From positions 3,199,001 through 3,263,000 of the forward strand of contig NZ_CP102265.1 in the NCBI RefSeq assembly GCF_025147765.1: a stretch of 64,000 nt of DNA. The letters are read 5' to 3'. The translations under genes were made by a program, and so were the position numbers. The notes beneath the pieces are model-generated. The model had not been told where the DNA came from and did not search any database. It saw nothing but the letters and a program-made list of their open reading frames with translations. Source of the DNA: Blautia obeum ATCC 29174. Lineage in GTDB: Bacteria; Bacillota; Clostridia; Lachnospirales; Lachnospiraceae. This document shows, piece by piece, positions 36,041 through 46,457 of this stretch. Each line of letters opens with the position of its first letter. The stretch's first letter is position 1.

Positions 36041-39000
36041 CTACTCGTTGTCTTCATCATCGTAGGACTCGTCGAAGTCGATGAAATCATCATCGTCTTC
36101 CTCATCCTCTTCAACATCTACAAGTTCTTCACCTTCGAATTCCTGTTTGGTGTAACCATGTTTTCCGAAGGACTCTTCTTCTCTGTGATGTCTGCTGTCA
36201 CCTTCGATTACAGAACGAAGGTCTGTATCACCATAATCTACTGTTTCCAGCAGATGTACTTCTGTATTGTCATCTCTGAGGACTTTGACATCCAGACCCA
36301 GAGACTGAAGTTCTTTCAGAAGAACTTTGAAGGACTCAGGGATACCTGGTTCAGGAATATTGTCGCCCTTGATGATTGCTTCATAAGTCTTAACACGTCC
36401 AACAACGTCATCGGACTTAACTGTCAGGATTTCCTGCAGTGTATACGAAGCACCATATGCCTCCAGAGCCCAAACCTCCATCTCACCGAAACGCTGTCCA
36501 CCAAACTGAGCTTTACCACCCAGAGGCTGCTGTGTAACAAGTGAGTAAGGACCTGTAGAACGCGCATGGATCTTATCATCAACCAGATGATGCAGTTTCA
36601 GGTAATGCATGTGTCCGATTGTTACACGACCGTCGAAGTATTCACCTGTACGTCCGTCACGGAGCTGTACTTTACCATCTCTGGAAATCGGAACACCTTT
36701 CCACAATTCTCTGTGATCTTTGTGTTCATCCAGATATTCCATAACATCAGGTGCAAGTGTATCCTGATATTTTGCACGGAATTCTTCAAAATCTTCAATA
36801 TTTACATAATCATTTGCCAGTTCCAGAGTATCCTGGATATCAATTTCACTCGCACCATCAAATACCGGTGTGGAAACGTTGAATCCAAGTGCTTTGGCAG
36901 CAAGACTTAAGTGGATTTCAAGGACCTGACCGATATTCATACGTGAAGGTACACCCAGTGGGTTCAGTACGATATCCAGTGGACGTCCGTTCGGCAGGAA
37001 TGGCATATCCTCAACAGGAAGTACACGGGAAACAACACCCTTGTTACCATGACGACCAGCCATCTTGTCACCAACAGAAATCTTACGTTTCTGAGCAATA
37101 TAAATACGTACTGCCTGATTTACTCCAGGAGACAGCTCATCGCCATTCTCTCTTGTAAATACTTTGGCATCTACGATAATACCATATTCTCCGTGAGGAA
37201 CTTTAAGGGAAGTATCACGAACTTCTCTTGCTTTCTCACCAAAGATTGCACGCAGAAGACGTTCTTCTGCTGTTAGCTCTGTTTCTCCCTTAGGAGTAAC
37301 TTTACCAACAAGAATATCGCCGGCACGAACCTCTGCACCGATACGGATAATACCACGCTCATCCAGATCTTTCAGTGCGTCATCACCGACACCCGGAACA
37401 TCTCTTGTGATCTCTTCCGGTCCAAGTTTTGTATCACGTGCTTCTGCTTCATATTCTTCAATATGAACAGAAGTATAGACATCGTTCTGTACCAGTCTCT
37501 CACTTAACAGAACAGCATCCTCATAGTTGTAACCTTCCCATGTCATGAATCCGATCAGCGGGTTCTTACCAAGAGCAAGCTCACCATTTGCAGTAGACGG
37601 ACCATCTGCGATAACCTGTCCTGCTTCTACATGTTCACCCTGGAATACGATCGGCTTCTGGTTGTAGCAGTTACTCTGGTTACTGCGGAGGAATTTTGTA
37701 AGATGATAATCATCTTTTGTTCCATCATCATTCTTGATACTGATATCTGTAGATGTGGAACGAAGAACGGTACCGGACTTCTTAGCCAGAACGCATACAC
37801 CTGAGTCAACAGCCGCTTTTGTTTCCATACCAGTTCCTACTACAGGAGCTTCTGTTGTAAGAAGCGGTACTGCCTGACGCTGCATGTTGGATCCCATCAG
37901 CGCACGGTTAGCATCATCGTTCTGAAGGAAAGGAATCAGCGCTGTCGCTACAGAAAATACCATCTTAGGTGATACGTCCATGTAATCAAACATACGTTTC
38001 TCATATTCCTGAGTCTCTTCACGGAATCGACCGGATACGTTTTTGTGGAGGAAATGTCCCTCTTCATCCAATGGCTCATTTGCCTGAGCTACATGATAGT
38101 TATCTTCCTCATCAGCTGTCATATATACAACATCATCTGTTACGATCGGATTTGACGGATCTGTTTTATCGATTTTACGATAAGGAGCCTCAATAAATCC
38201 ATACTCATTGATTCTTGCATAAGATGCAAGGGAGTTGATCAGACCGATGTTAGGACCTTCAGGAGTCTCAACAGGGCACATACGTCCATAATGAGAATAG
38301 TGGACATCTCGTACCTCGAATCCGGCTCTGTCTCGTGACAGACCGCCAGGTCCCAGTGCAGAAAGACGTCTCTTATGTGTCAGCTCACCAAGAGGGTTAT
38401 TCTGATCCATGAACTGTGACAGCTGAGATGAACCAAAGAACTCCTTAACTGCTGCTGTTACCGGTTTGATATTGATCAGGGACTGTGGAGAAATACTCTC
38501 TGTGTCCTGAGTTGTCATACGTTCACGTACAACTCTTTCCAGTCTGGAAAGACCGATACGATACTGATTCTGAAGGAGTTCACCAACAGAACGGATACGA
38601 CGGTTACCCAGATGGTCGATATCGTCATCATTTCCGATGCCATATTCCAGATGCATATTGTAGTTAATGGAAGCCAAAATATCTTCTTTGGTAATATGCT
38701 TCGGAATAAGATCATGGATATCTCTCTTGATAGCGGCTTTGATGTCTTCGAGATTATCATTTTCTTCCAGGATTTTTTCAAGTACCGGATAGTATACTAA
38801 TTCTGTAACACCCAGTTCTTTTGGATCACAGTCAAGATCTACATGAGCTGTAATATCAACCATCATGCTGGAAAGAACTTTGATCTTACGTTCTTCACCC
38901 TGAATCCATACAAATGGTACTGCTGCATTCTGAATCTTGTCTGCAAGCTCGATTGTTACGTTTGTGCCTTCCTCTGCAAGGATTTCTCCTGTAGACGGAT

Positions 39001-39898
39001 CAACAACAGCTTCTCCGAGCTTATGTCCTACAATACGTTTATTAAAATGAAGTTTCTTATTAAATTTATAACGGCCGACCTTGGCAAGGTCATATCTTCT
39101 CGGATCGAAGAACATAGCCATGATAAGACTCTCTGCACTCTCTACTGCAAGAGGCTCACCCGGACGGATCTTCTTATACAGTTCAAGAAGACCTTCCTGA
39201 TAATTGGTAGATGTATCCTTGGTAAAACTTGCAAGGATCTTCGGCTCTTCACCGAATAATTCTACGATTTCTGCATTGGTGCCGATACCAAGGGCACGAA
39301 TCAGCACAGTGATCGGAACCTTACGGGTTCTGTCCACACGTACATAGAATACATCATTGGAATCTGTTTCATATTCCAGCCATGCACCTCTGTTCGGAAT
39401 AACAGTACTGGAAAACAGTCTCTTACCAAGTTTATCATGTGCAATTGCGTAATAAATTCCAGGGGAACGTACCAACTGGCTGACGATAACACGCTCAGCG
39501 CCATTAATAACAAAAGTACCTGTTTCTGTCATTAACGGAAGATCTCCCATGAAGATCTCGTGTTCGTTGATTTCCTCTGTTTCTTTATTGATCAGTCGCA
39601 CGCGAACCTTCAAAGGTGCCGCGTAAGTTACGTCACGTTCTTTACACTGTGCGATGGTATATTTTGCATCTTTAGCGTCATACGTGAAATCGATGAATTC
39701 CAGGCTAAACTTTCCGCCATAATCCGCGATCGGAGAAATATCATCAAACACTTCTTTGAGGCCCTCATCGAGAAACCACTTATAGGAATCTTTCTGGACT
39801 TCAATCAAATTCGGCATTTCCAGAACTTCTTTTTGTCTCTGGTAGCTCATGCGCATGCTTTTTCCAGTTTTTACAGAACGAATTCTGTTTTTTTCCAT
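36041..39898 (-). CDS. rpoB: RNA polymerase beta subunit
   Basis: A 1285-residue subunit with standard blocks, including the rifampicin region (SSQLSQFMDQNNPLGELTHK then RRLSALGPGG), which reads wild type. The C-terminus is strongly acidic (DVEEDEEDDDDFIDFDESYD). GGGGTG lies 8 nt before the ATG. It has its own promoter (39996-40024) after the rplL terminator. Confidence 0.98.
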   Translation of the reverse strand: MEKNRIRSVKTGKSMRMSYQRQKEVLEMPNLIEVQKDSYKWFLDEGLKEVFDDISPIADYGGKFSLEFIDFTYDAKDAKYTIAQCKERDVTYAAPLKVRVRLINKETEEINEHEIFMGDLPLMTETGTFVINGAERVIVSQLVRSPGIYYAIAHDKLGKRLFSSTVIPNRGAWLEYETDSNDVFYVRVDRTRKVPITVLIRALGIGTNAEIVELFGEEPKILASFTKDTSTNYQEGLLELYKKIRPGEPLAVESAESLIMAMFFDPRRYDLAKVGRYKFNKKLHFNKRIVGHKLGEAVVDPSTGEILAEEGTNVTIELADKIQNAAVPFVWIQGEERKIKVLSSMMVDITAHVDLDCDPKELGVTELVYYPVLEKILEENDNLEDIKAAIKRDIHDLIPKHITKEDILASINYNMHLEYGIGNDDDIDHLGNRRIRSVGELLQNQYRIGLSRLERVVRERMTTQDTESISPQSLINIKPVTAAVKEFFGSSQLSQFMDQNNPLGELTHKRRLSALGPGGLSRDRAGFEVRDVHYSHYGRMCPVETPEGPNIGLINSLASYARINEYGFIEAPYRKIDKTDPSNPIVTDDVVYMTADEEDNYHVAQANEPLDEEGHFLHKNVSGRFREETQEYEKRMFDYMDVSPKMVFSVATALIPFLQNDDANRALMGSNMQRQAVPLLTTEAPVVGTGMETKAAVDSGVCVLAKKSGTVLRSTSTDISIKNDDGTKDDYHLTKFLRSNQSNCYNQKPIVFQGEHVEAGQVIADGPSTANGELALGKNPLIGFMTWEGYNYEDAVLLSERLVQNDVYTSVHIEEYEAEARDTKLGPEEITRDVPGVGDDALKDLDERGIIRIGAEVRAGDILVGKVTPKGETELTAEERLLRAIFGEKAREVRDTSLKVPHGEYGIIVDAKVFTRENGDELSPGVNQAVRIYIAQKRKISVGDKMAGRHGNKGVVSRVLPVEDMPFLPNGRPLDIVLNPLGVPSRMNIGQVLEIHLSLAAKALGFNVSTPVFDGASEIDIQDTLELANDYVNIEDFEEFRAKYQDTLAPDVMEYLDEHKDHRELWKGVPISRDGKVQLRDGRTGEYFDGRVTIGHMHYLKLHHLVDDKIHARSTGPYSLVTQQPLGGKAQFGGQRFGEMEVWALEAYGASYTLQEILTVKSDDVVGRVKTYEAIIKGDNIPEPGIPESFKVLLKELQSLGLDVKVLRDDNTEVHLLETVDYGDTDLRSVIEGDSRHHREEESFGKHGYTKQEFEGEELVDVEEDEEDDDDFIDFDESYDDEDNE

Positions 39899-39995
39899 TG
39901 ACGTTTCACCCCTGTTTTTTTATTTATTTTACAACATGCTCCTGTTTACGGTTTGAGATAAACAGGCATATCCTTGCCATAATATAGCATTCTTC

Positions 39996-40024
39996 ACTAT
40001 AGCATAGCGATCTCTGCCTGTCAA
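39996..40024 (-). promoter_or_regulatory. rpoBC promoter
   Basis: Minus strand TTGACA (40019-40024), 17-bp spacer, TATAGT (39996-40001), just past the rplL terminator. Confidence 0.85.
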
Positions 40025-40046
40025 CCAGTTTTTTGTAAATTTATCC

Positions 40047-40080
40047 AAAAAAATATGGAGACACCGCAGGGTGTCTCCAT
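40047..40080 (-). terminator. rplJL terminator
   Basis: ATGGAGACACC / GGTGTCTCCAT perfect stem with 4-nt loop, followed by ATTTTTTT on the minus strand. It separates rplJL from rpoBC, though readthrough is likely. Confidence 0.9.
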
Positions 40081-40102
40081 CCAATTCTCATCTTTAACAG
40101 AA

Positions 40103-40477
40103 TTATTTAAGTGTAACCTTAGCGCCTTCTGCTTCAAGTTTTGTTTTGATGTCTTCAGCTTCTGCTTTGGATGCGCCTTCTTTAAGAGCTTTCGGAGCAC
40201 CGTCAACTACTGCTTTAGCTTCTTTCAGTCCAAGACCGGTAACTTCACGAACAACTTTGATAACTTTTACTTTGTTCGGTCCAACTTCTGTAAGTTCTAC
40301 GTCGAACTCATCTTTTTCTTCAGCTGCTTCTCCAGCTGCTCCAGCTGCTGCTACTACAACACCTGCTGCTGCGGATACACCGAATTCTTCTTCGCAAGCT
40401 TTTACGAGTTCATTTAATTCTAATACAGATAATTCTTTGATTGCTGCAATAAATTCTTCTGTTGTTAATTTTGCCAT
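40103..40477 (-). CDS. rplL: Ribosomal protein L7/L12
   Basis: A 124-residue stalk protein: N-terminal dimerisation helices (EEFIAAIKELSVLELNELVK), an Ala-rich hinge (about 38-55) and the globular domain with VIKVVREVTGLGLKEAKAVV. It has normal length and sequence. Confidence 0.98.
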   Translation of the reverse strand: MAKLTTEEFIAAIKELSVLELNELVKACEEEFGVSAAAGVVVAAAGAAGEAAEEKDEFDVELTEVGPNKVKVIKVVREVTGLGLKEAKAVVDGAPKALKEGASKAEAEDIKTKLEAEGAKVTLK

Positions 40478-40524
40478 TTTAATTTTCCTCCATTTTTTAA
40501 GATTTGTTTTAATAATGCTGGGAT

Positions 40525-41037
40525 TTACTCAGCGGCTGCCTCTGTATCAGCGCCACCCTGTGCCTCTGCGATCTGATTAAGCACACGAGCGAAGTTTGTG
40601 ATAGGAGACTGGATACTTCCAAGAAGTTTTCCAAGAAGTTCTTCTCTGGACGGAACCTGGGACAGTGCCTGGATTCCAGCCTGATCGTTGTAGTTACCTT
40701 CAACTACACCTGCGATCAGCTCAAGAGCTGGGAACTGTTTTGCATATTTAGCAAGGATTCTTGCCGGTGCTGTAGCATCTGTTGCGGAAATAGCCAGAGC
40801 GTTTGTTCCTTCCAGATGTGGGCAAAGGCTTTCACATGCTGTTCCTGCAAAAGCACGGTTCATCATAGTGTTTTTGTATACTTTATACTGAACACCAGCT
40901 TCTCTTAACTCCTTACGCAGAATTGTATCCTGTTCAACTGTAAGACCACTGTAGTTAACAAGTACTACTGCCTGTGCGTCTTTAATGCTGTTTGCGATTT
41001 CATCTACGATTGGTTGTTTCAGTTCTACTTTTGCCAT
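40525..41037 (-). CDS. rplJ: Ribosomal protein L10
   Basis: A 170-residue stalk base protein (VLVNYSGLTVEQDTILRKEL near residues 25-44). With L12 it represses its own mRNA; the leader upstream has the L10-binding fold. Confidence 0.98.
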   Translation of the reverse strand: MAKVELKQPIVDEIANSIKDAQAVVLVNYSGLTVEQDTILRKELREAGVQYKVYKNTMMNRAFAGTACESLCPHLEGTNALAISATDATAPARILAKYAKQFPALELIAGVVEGNYNDQAGIQALSQVPSREELLGKLLGSIQSPITNFARVLNQIAEAQGGADTEAAAE

Positions 41038-41086
41038 AAATGGTACACCTCCTTATAGATTTTGATATACCGCCGCGTCAAAACAT

Positions 41087-41207
41087 AAAAAAACCTTACT
41101 GCATGACAGTAAGGTCTCTGTAATCTTAAATAGAATACTTAGTCCTCGGTAGGCGTTTTAATCCTTATGCCTTTCGGCACCTACTGTCTTCGGCAGCGTT
41201 CTATGTT
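41087..41207 (-). promoter_or_regulatory. Ribosomal protein L10 leader with attenuator
   Basis: Minus strand leader with the folded L10-binding region (AACGCTGCCGAAG, then CAGTAGGTGCCGAAAGGCA, then CGCCTACCGAGGA). It ends in a terminator hairpin ACCTTACTG...CAGTAAGGT plus seven T. It matches the known L10 leader of Firmicutes. Confidence 0.9.
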
Positions 41208-41236
41208 AATCTATCACACTTTCCCACGCGTGTCAA
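41208..41236 (-). promoter_or_regulatory. rplJL promoter
   Basis: Minus strand TTGACA (41231-41236), 17-bp spacer, TAGATT (41208-41213). Confidence 0.85.
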
Positions 41237-41410
41237 TACCTTTTTTAACTTTTTCTGCATCTTTAATATAACCAAAAAGTAAATTTACTTTTACAGAAAA
41301 TATTTAAAGTTTGTTAAGATTATGTTATGATTGTATTACTTGTTAAAAATGTATATCCTTTTAAAGTTTAACAGAATATAATTACAATACTTATTTACCT
41401 TGGAGGAATT

Positions 41411-43504
41411 ATGATACCAGATAACCAAACACTTTCATCTTTGAATCACAAGAATCCGAACGGAACTGTTTCTGTGGAAGTCTCTTCTATTTCAGCGGAT
41501 AAAGCTATATTGACAGTTAAGGACTTTTCTTTCGATAATTACGAAGATCTTTCTATTATAATAAAGGAAACAGAGTTTTCTGAGCCTGCACCATTGGACT
41601 TTTCCATATCTGATACCTCACTGATTCTGAACCTTTCTTCTTTAAGATCTCATTTTGAGTTCAGACGCAGCAAAGAATTTCGAATTTATATTCTCGGAGT
41701 CCATGATCAGAAAGCCGAACTTTTTCTATTAAAGGATAAGAGTCAGAAAGCTGCTCCGTGGAACAACTTTCATCTCTTTACTGAGGAAATCTATTTTGAT
41801 GAGGATTCCGCCATCCGCCCAACAGAGTACATTGGCGTACTCAGTGCTGATTCCAAAGATAATCTCTGTATTCATCTCTGCAGCCGCAACAAATATCTGG
41901 CCCAGACTCATTACTGTTCTCTGCGCAGCCTGAAAATGAACGGCGGCAAATTAAAAATTTGTTACGACCTGGAAACCGGGTATCATGAATATGTAAAAAC
42001 CGAGCTGTCTTTCAGAAACAAACTTGCAGAGGATGCAGTTACTTACGACTTCACCACTCTAAGCACCAACAAACGCGGAAATCTTCTTCGTATAAAGATT
42101 TCACTTGATCTAAATAAAGTTGACTGGAAAAGTCTCTACTGGGATGTCAACGTTCTCCTATACAACCAGGGCAACAACAAGACAAACCACATTTCCATAT
42201 CAATGGATACAAAACAACGTATGTTCCAGAAATTCCTTTACAATGGTTCCTACAAGACTGACAATGGATTTTTCTTCTATCCTTACTATACCGGAAAGAA
42301 AACACTTGCTTTTGTTTACCGAAATAAAGGGAACTACGACGGACTCGATATCGTTTTCAAGGAATTTACTGCAATATTCCTTTATCGCCTCGCAAAATCC
42401 TACTGGAACAAAAAACACATCTGCCTGGTTAGTGAAAAATTTGCTTCCATGGCTCAGGATAATGGATATTACTTCTTCAAACACTGCATGGACGAAAACG
42501 AAGAAGCTTATCTGCATAAAAAAATCTACTATATAATATCAAAAGATTCTCCTGATCATTATAAAGTAGATCCTTACAAAAAGAATGTGATCAATTTTAT
42601 GTCCATCCGACACATGATCTATACACAGGCTGCTGATCTGATTGTCAGCTCTGACTCCAGATACCACACCTATGCAATGCAGTGTCGTCACAGTATTTTC
42701 AACCGCTATCTGCGCAAGAAGAAATTCGTCTTTCTTCAGCACGGCGTTATCGCCCTGAAAAGAGTTGATGCCTTTTACAGCAAAGGTATGCGTGGCGGCT
42801 GCGACCTCTTTGTAGTATCCACCAATCAGGAAAAACAGACGATCGTTGATAATTTTGGCTATGAGCCAGACGAAGTTATCAATACAGGTCTTCCCCGTTG
42901 GGATGTTCTTGAGGATACTTCTAACGGAAATCGTGAGATACTGATCATGCCAACCTGGCGAAGCTGGCTGGATTCCGTTCCGGATAAAGATTTTGAGGAA
43001 AGTGATTACTTCCGCCACTATATGGCTCTTTTGAATTCCAGTCATTTTAGTCAGCTTTTGGAAAAATATGATTTACAGGTCAATTTTTATCTGCATGCTA
43101 AATTCCAGGAATACTCCGATAACTTTAAGGCAGTCAGCGATCGTATCCATCTGATCTCTTTTGGAGAAGTTGCTGTCAATGAAATGCTCATGAGATGCCG
43201 TATGCTTATCACAGATTACTCCAGTGTATGCTGGGATGTCTTATATCAGGATAAACCAACTTTGTTTTATCAATTTGACCTTGATAAATATAACGAAGCT
43301 CACGGCAGTTACATAGATATGAAAACGGAACTGTTTGGAGACCGTGCCGAAACCGAGGAGCAGCTTATGGAACTTCTGAAGGAAACCGTTTTAAACGACT
43401 TCCGTCTGAAACCAGAGTATGAACTAAAACGTCACGAATATCTTCAGTTCAAGGATAATCAACACAGCCGCCATATCTGTGAAGAGATTAAGGAAAAGCT
43501 TTAA
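41411..43504 (+). CDS. CDP-glycerol glycerophosphotransferase family protein (TagF/TagB-like)
   Basis: A 697-residue glycosyl/glycerophosphate transferase of the teichoic-acid type. The C-terminal 370 residues carry the family signature: LQHGVIALKRVD (about 440), LPRWDVLED, MPTWRSWLDS (about 515) and ITDYSSVCWDVLYQDKPTLF (about 610). The N-terminal 300 residues are beta-rich and unassigned, probably a substrate or wall-binding module. It has no signal peptide and acts on the inner membrane face. GGAGG lies before the ATG. A shorter paralogue lies at 44897-46441. Confidence 0.9.
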   Translation: MIPDNQTLSSLNHKNPNGTVSVEVSSISADKAILTVKDFSFDNYEDLSIIIKETEFSEPAPLDFSISDTSLILNLSSLRSHFEFRRSKEFRIYILGVHDQKAELFLLKDKSQKAAPWNNFHLFTEEIYFDEDSAIRPTEYIGVLSADSKDNLCIHLCSRNKYLAQTHYCSLRSLKMNGGKLKICYDLETGYHEYVKTELSFRNKLAEDAVTYDFTTLSTNKRGNLLRIKISLDLNKVDWKSLYWDVNVLLYNQGNNKTNHISISMDTKQRMFQKFLYNGSYKTDNGFFFYPYYTGKKTLAFVYRNKGNYDGLDIVFKEFTAIFLYRLAKSYWNKKHICLVSEKFASMAQDNGYYFFKHCMDENEEAYLHKKIYYIISKDSPDHYKVDPYKKNVINFMSIRHMIYTQAADLIVSSDSRYHTYAMQCRHSIFNRYLRKKKFVFLQHGVIALKRVDAFYSKGMRGGCDLFVVSTNQEKQTIVDNFGYEPDEVINTGLPRWDVLEDTSNGNREILIMPTWRSWLDSVPDKDFEESDYFRHYMALLNSSHFSQLLEKYDLQVNFYLHAKFQEYSDNFKAVSDRIHLISFGEVAVNEMLMRCRMLITDYSSVCWDVLYQDKPTLFYQFDLDKYNEAHGSYIDMKTELFGDRAETEEQLMELLKETVLNDFRLKPEYELKRHEYLQFKDNQHSRHICEEIKEKL

Positions 43505-43532
43505 CAATTCAATTCTCTCACAGTTATAAAAC

Positions 43533-43587
43533 AAAATGCAGCATCATATTGCAGAGTTTCTATACTCTCTTATGATACTGCATTTTT
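43533..43587. terminator. Bidirectional terminator
   Basis: AAAATGCAG...ATGAT inverted against ATCAT...CTGCATTTTT between convergent genes. Confidence 0.75.
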
Positions 43588-43597
43588 GGTAGTATTC

Positions 43598-44713
43598 TCA
43601 CCATAAAGTTCTGTCGGCCCATGCCATAAAACCATCTATGACTGCATTTGAGATTTTTTCGTAATGAATGAGTTTCTTCACAACATCAAGAAATACTGCA
43701 ATCAGAATACTGCTTCCCATCAGGAACAGCCAGATCACTGCTGCATGTCCAAGTGAATAAGTAAAATCTCTCAGCCATAATGTTCTTATAAAGGTATGGA
43801 TATAGAATACTGTTGCTGAGTATTTTCCAAGAAATTCCAGCAACTGATGAAGTCCGGGAATATCCAGCAAAAATTCGTAAGCCCAGTAAATGATTGCAAC
43901 CGGAATAAGACCATTCAGCATAAATTCAAAACGTTCCAACGCCCAACGACTGTTCCAGAGCATCAATAATGCCAGAATCATACCTGTACTGACAACAAAT
44001 TTTAAAAATTTGCTCAACGCCTGGCTCTTAAGCGGTTTCCAGCTTTTCAGTCTCTCAAAGACCTGTTGATCAGCAAAACATATCGCAAGCGGTACGATAA
44101 AAAGATATTTTGTCAGATGTACATGCTTTTCTATCAGGAAACTGCCCGGAAGAAGGAACAGCATCATAATAAGCCAGCTGTATTTTCTGTAGATTTGAAG
44201 CGCTACCGGAAGGAAAAAAATCAGCAGCACCTCAAGGCTCAAATACCACCAGGTACTAACCAGCATTCTGCCCCCAAACATATGACCCACACCAAAGAAA
44301 TCCATAATGATACTGATAATATTAGCAAACATTCCGGCCGGATAACGGAAGGTATCTGTAACAAAAGTCACGCCCACACAAAATACAAATGGAACTAAAA
44401 ACGTTAATACAAGCTTTACATATCTTTTTAAAACAAACAAAGTTGCTGTATGACCATCAAAATCATATTCCGGATATTTTGACTTCATAGAGAGTGTCAG
44501 CCCATATACAGATAAAAATGCAAACATCCCTACGCAGTGCACCATGCATAAGCTGATCAGCATTGCTAGATTCTGTGGAAGCGGCCAAAAACTCACTTCT
44601 GCCCCACCCATTCTGGCAGTCTGCGAAAAGCAATGATAACACAGCAGGAAAGAAATCGCGATTCCCTTCACCGCCAACGTGTTTTTTTTCGTAAATTTAA
44701 TGGTTTGTTCCAT
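43598..44713 (-). CDS. Acyltransferase family 3 membrane protein
   Basis: A 371-residue integral membrane protein with about ten helices, of the acyltransferase-3 (OafA/YrhL-like) family that O-acylates surface glycans. The N-terminal LAVKGIAISFLLCYHCFSQ holds the family's His in helix 1. The frame is open to 44776, but the ATG at 44711-44713 has GGAAGG 8 nt upstream. It lies between two glycerophosphotransferase genes on the other strand and may decorate the same polymer. Confidence 0.85.
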   Translation of the reverse strand: MEQTIKFTKKNTLAVKGIAISFLLCYHCFSQTARMGGAEVSFWPLPQNLAMLISLCMVHCVGMFAFLSVYGLTLSMKSKYPEYDFDGHTATLFVLKRYVKLVLTFLVPFVFCVGVTFVTDTFRYPAGMFANIISIIMDFFGVGHMFGGRMLVSTWWYLSLEVLLIFFLPVALQIYRKYSWLIMMLFLLPGSFLIEKHVHLTKYLFIVPLAICFADQQVFERLKSWKPLKSQALSKFLKFVVSTGMILALLMLWNSRWALERFEFMLNGLIPVAIIYWAYEFLLDIPGLHQLLEFLGKYSATVFYIHTFIRTLWLRDFTYSLGHAAVIWLFLMGSSILIAVFLDVVKKLIHYEKISNAVIDGFMAWADRTLW

Positions 44714-44896
44714 TCCATTTTCCTTCCTGATTTTATATACTTTCATCATTCCATAACATCTGTGAACAGTAACCATTCTATCTCAGACTCAAGGTTTTTG
44801 TCAATGAAGTGCAGTCAGAAGCATTTGCGATTTCCTTGCAAATAAATGTATACTTCTGTATAATTTTATTATTATCAAATTCTTCAAGGAGTTTTT

Positions 44897-46441
44897 ATGG
44901 AAAAACAGATTTCTATTACCAAGATTAAAATCAGACATTCTCAGATTCTTCTGTTTTTGAATTGTCCTAAAAAACCCGAAACACTTCAGGGTGAGCTTCG
45001 CTTTCAGAATGCCTGGCTGAACTTCTGTCATCCAGTTGCCTTCTATCCTGTTGGAAAAAGTCTGGTTTGTCCAATCAACACAGATAAACTTGAAAACTAT
45101 GATGGTGACTGGAAGCTGACAATCCAGGATTCTAATGACACTTACACTCCTGTTTTCACTAGCCGCATACGCCTTTCTCTGCTTCTCGGCAGACATTTTG
45201 TGCGAAATGAAGAAACTCTTTTCTTTCCTATGGGAGGCGCTTCTCACAGCTTTCTTCTGCGCTGCCGCCGCTGGCAGAAACAGGATCATCTGACTTTCAG
45301 AATCAAAGAGCTGACAGCCTTTGGTATTGCAAAACTATTTGGTCGTTCTCTGAAGGAAAAACACATGTGGCTTGTGTATGAGAAATTCTGCATCACAGCT
45401 CAGGAAAACGGTTTTTATTTTTTTGAATACTGTATGAAAAATAAGAAAGACAATGTATTTTTTATACTGGATAAAAAATCTCCTCAGTGGGATTATATGC
45501 AGCAATATCGAAAAAACATCATTCCTGCCTTGAGTTTTCGCCATATCCTGTATCTGCTGTGCGCTGATCTTCTAATCTCTCCGGATGGAAGACACCACGC
45601 CTATGCATGGAAGCCTATGCCAAACCCTGTGACCCGAACACTCAACAAACAGAAATTATATTTTCTGCAGCATGGTGTTTTGGCTCTCAAAAACGTTGAT
45701 AGTCTTTTCAGCGTTGACTCTTCGTCTTCCGTTGATTATTTTACTGCATCATCAGAATTCGAAAAGAATATTATCGTAAACCGCATGGGATATAACCCGG
45801 ATAAAGTTCCGGTAACCGGACTTGCCCGCTGGGACGGCCTCCACGATACTTCAGACCCGGAGCATCCTGTTATCCTACTCATGCCTACCTGGCGCTCCTG
45901 GCTGGAAGGACAGAATGACGAAATTTTCCAACAGAGCAGTTATTATCAACATTATGCTTCTCTCCTGAGCAATCAGGAACTTCAGGATTATCTGAAAGCA
46001 CATGAACTGAAACTGCTGTTTTATATTCATCCAAAACTACAGGAATTTATCAGCACTTTCCATTCCGAAGACTCTCAGATTGAGCTGTATTCCTTTGATT
46101 CCATGCCTCTGAACCAGCTTCTCATGCGGTGTTCCATGATGATCACGGATTACTCCAGTGCCTGCTGGGATGTTTATTATCAGGGAAAACCCGTTCTGTT
46201 CTATCAATTTGATGTGGATGACTATAACAGGACTAATGGAAGTTACCTCAATATGGAAAAAGATCTGTTCGGCGACCGTTGCACAGAGCAGGAAGATCTC
46301 GTTCATCTGATCAAAGATTATGCTGAAAACGGCTTTCAGGAAAAACAGAAATACGCCGAAATGCGCAAAGAATATTTTGCTTATATCGATCACAATAACT
46401 GTCAGCGAACCTACGAATACATCAAAAGCCAGGGCTATTAA
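44897..46441 (+). CDS. CDP-glycerol glycerophosphotransferase family protein
   Basis: A 514-residue transferase with LQHGVLALKNVD (about 258), PTWRSWLEG (about 333) and ITDYSSACWDVYYQGKPVLF (about 418), the same signature as the protein at 41411-43504. The N-terminal domain is shorter (about 130 residues). AAGGAG lies 5 nt before the ATG. Both proteins probably build a glycerol- or ribitol-phosphate wall or capsule polymer. The stop codon lies in a terminator. Confidence 0.9.
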   Translation: MEKQISITKIKIRHSQILLFLNCPKKPETLQGELRFQNAWLNFCHPVAFYPVGKSLVCPINTDKLENYDGDWKLTIQDSNDTYTPVFTSRIRLSLLLGRHFVRNEETLFFPMGGASHSFLLRCRRWQKQDHLTFRIKELTAFGIAKLFGRSLKEKHMWLVYEKFCITAQENGFYFFEYCMKNKKDNVFFILDKKSPQWDYMQQYRKNIIPALSFRHILYLLCADLLISPDGRHHAYAWKPMPNPVTRTLNKQKLYFLQHGVLALKNVDSLFSVDSSSSVDYFTASSEFEKNIIVNRMGYNPDKVPVTGLARWDGLHDTSDPEHPVILLMPTWRSWLEGQNDEIFQQSSYYQHYASLLSNQELQDYLKAHELKLLFYIHPKLQEFISTFHSEDSQIELYSFDSMPLNQLLMRCSMMITDYSSACWDVYYQGKPVLFYQFDVDDYNRTNGSYLNMEKDLFGDRCTEQEDLVHLIKDYAENGFQEKQKYAEMRKEYFAYIDHNNCQRTYEYIKSQGY

Positions 46442-46452
46442 ACCCTGGCTTT
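46424..46452. terminator. Terminator overlapping a stop codon
   Basis: AAAGCCAGGG / CCCTGGCTTT with 8-nt loop. The first arm is coding sequence. It serves the convergent permease gene as well. Confidence 0.8.
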
Positions 46453-46457
46453 CACTA

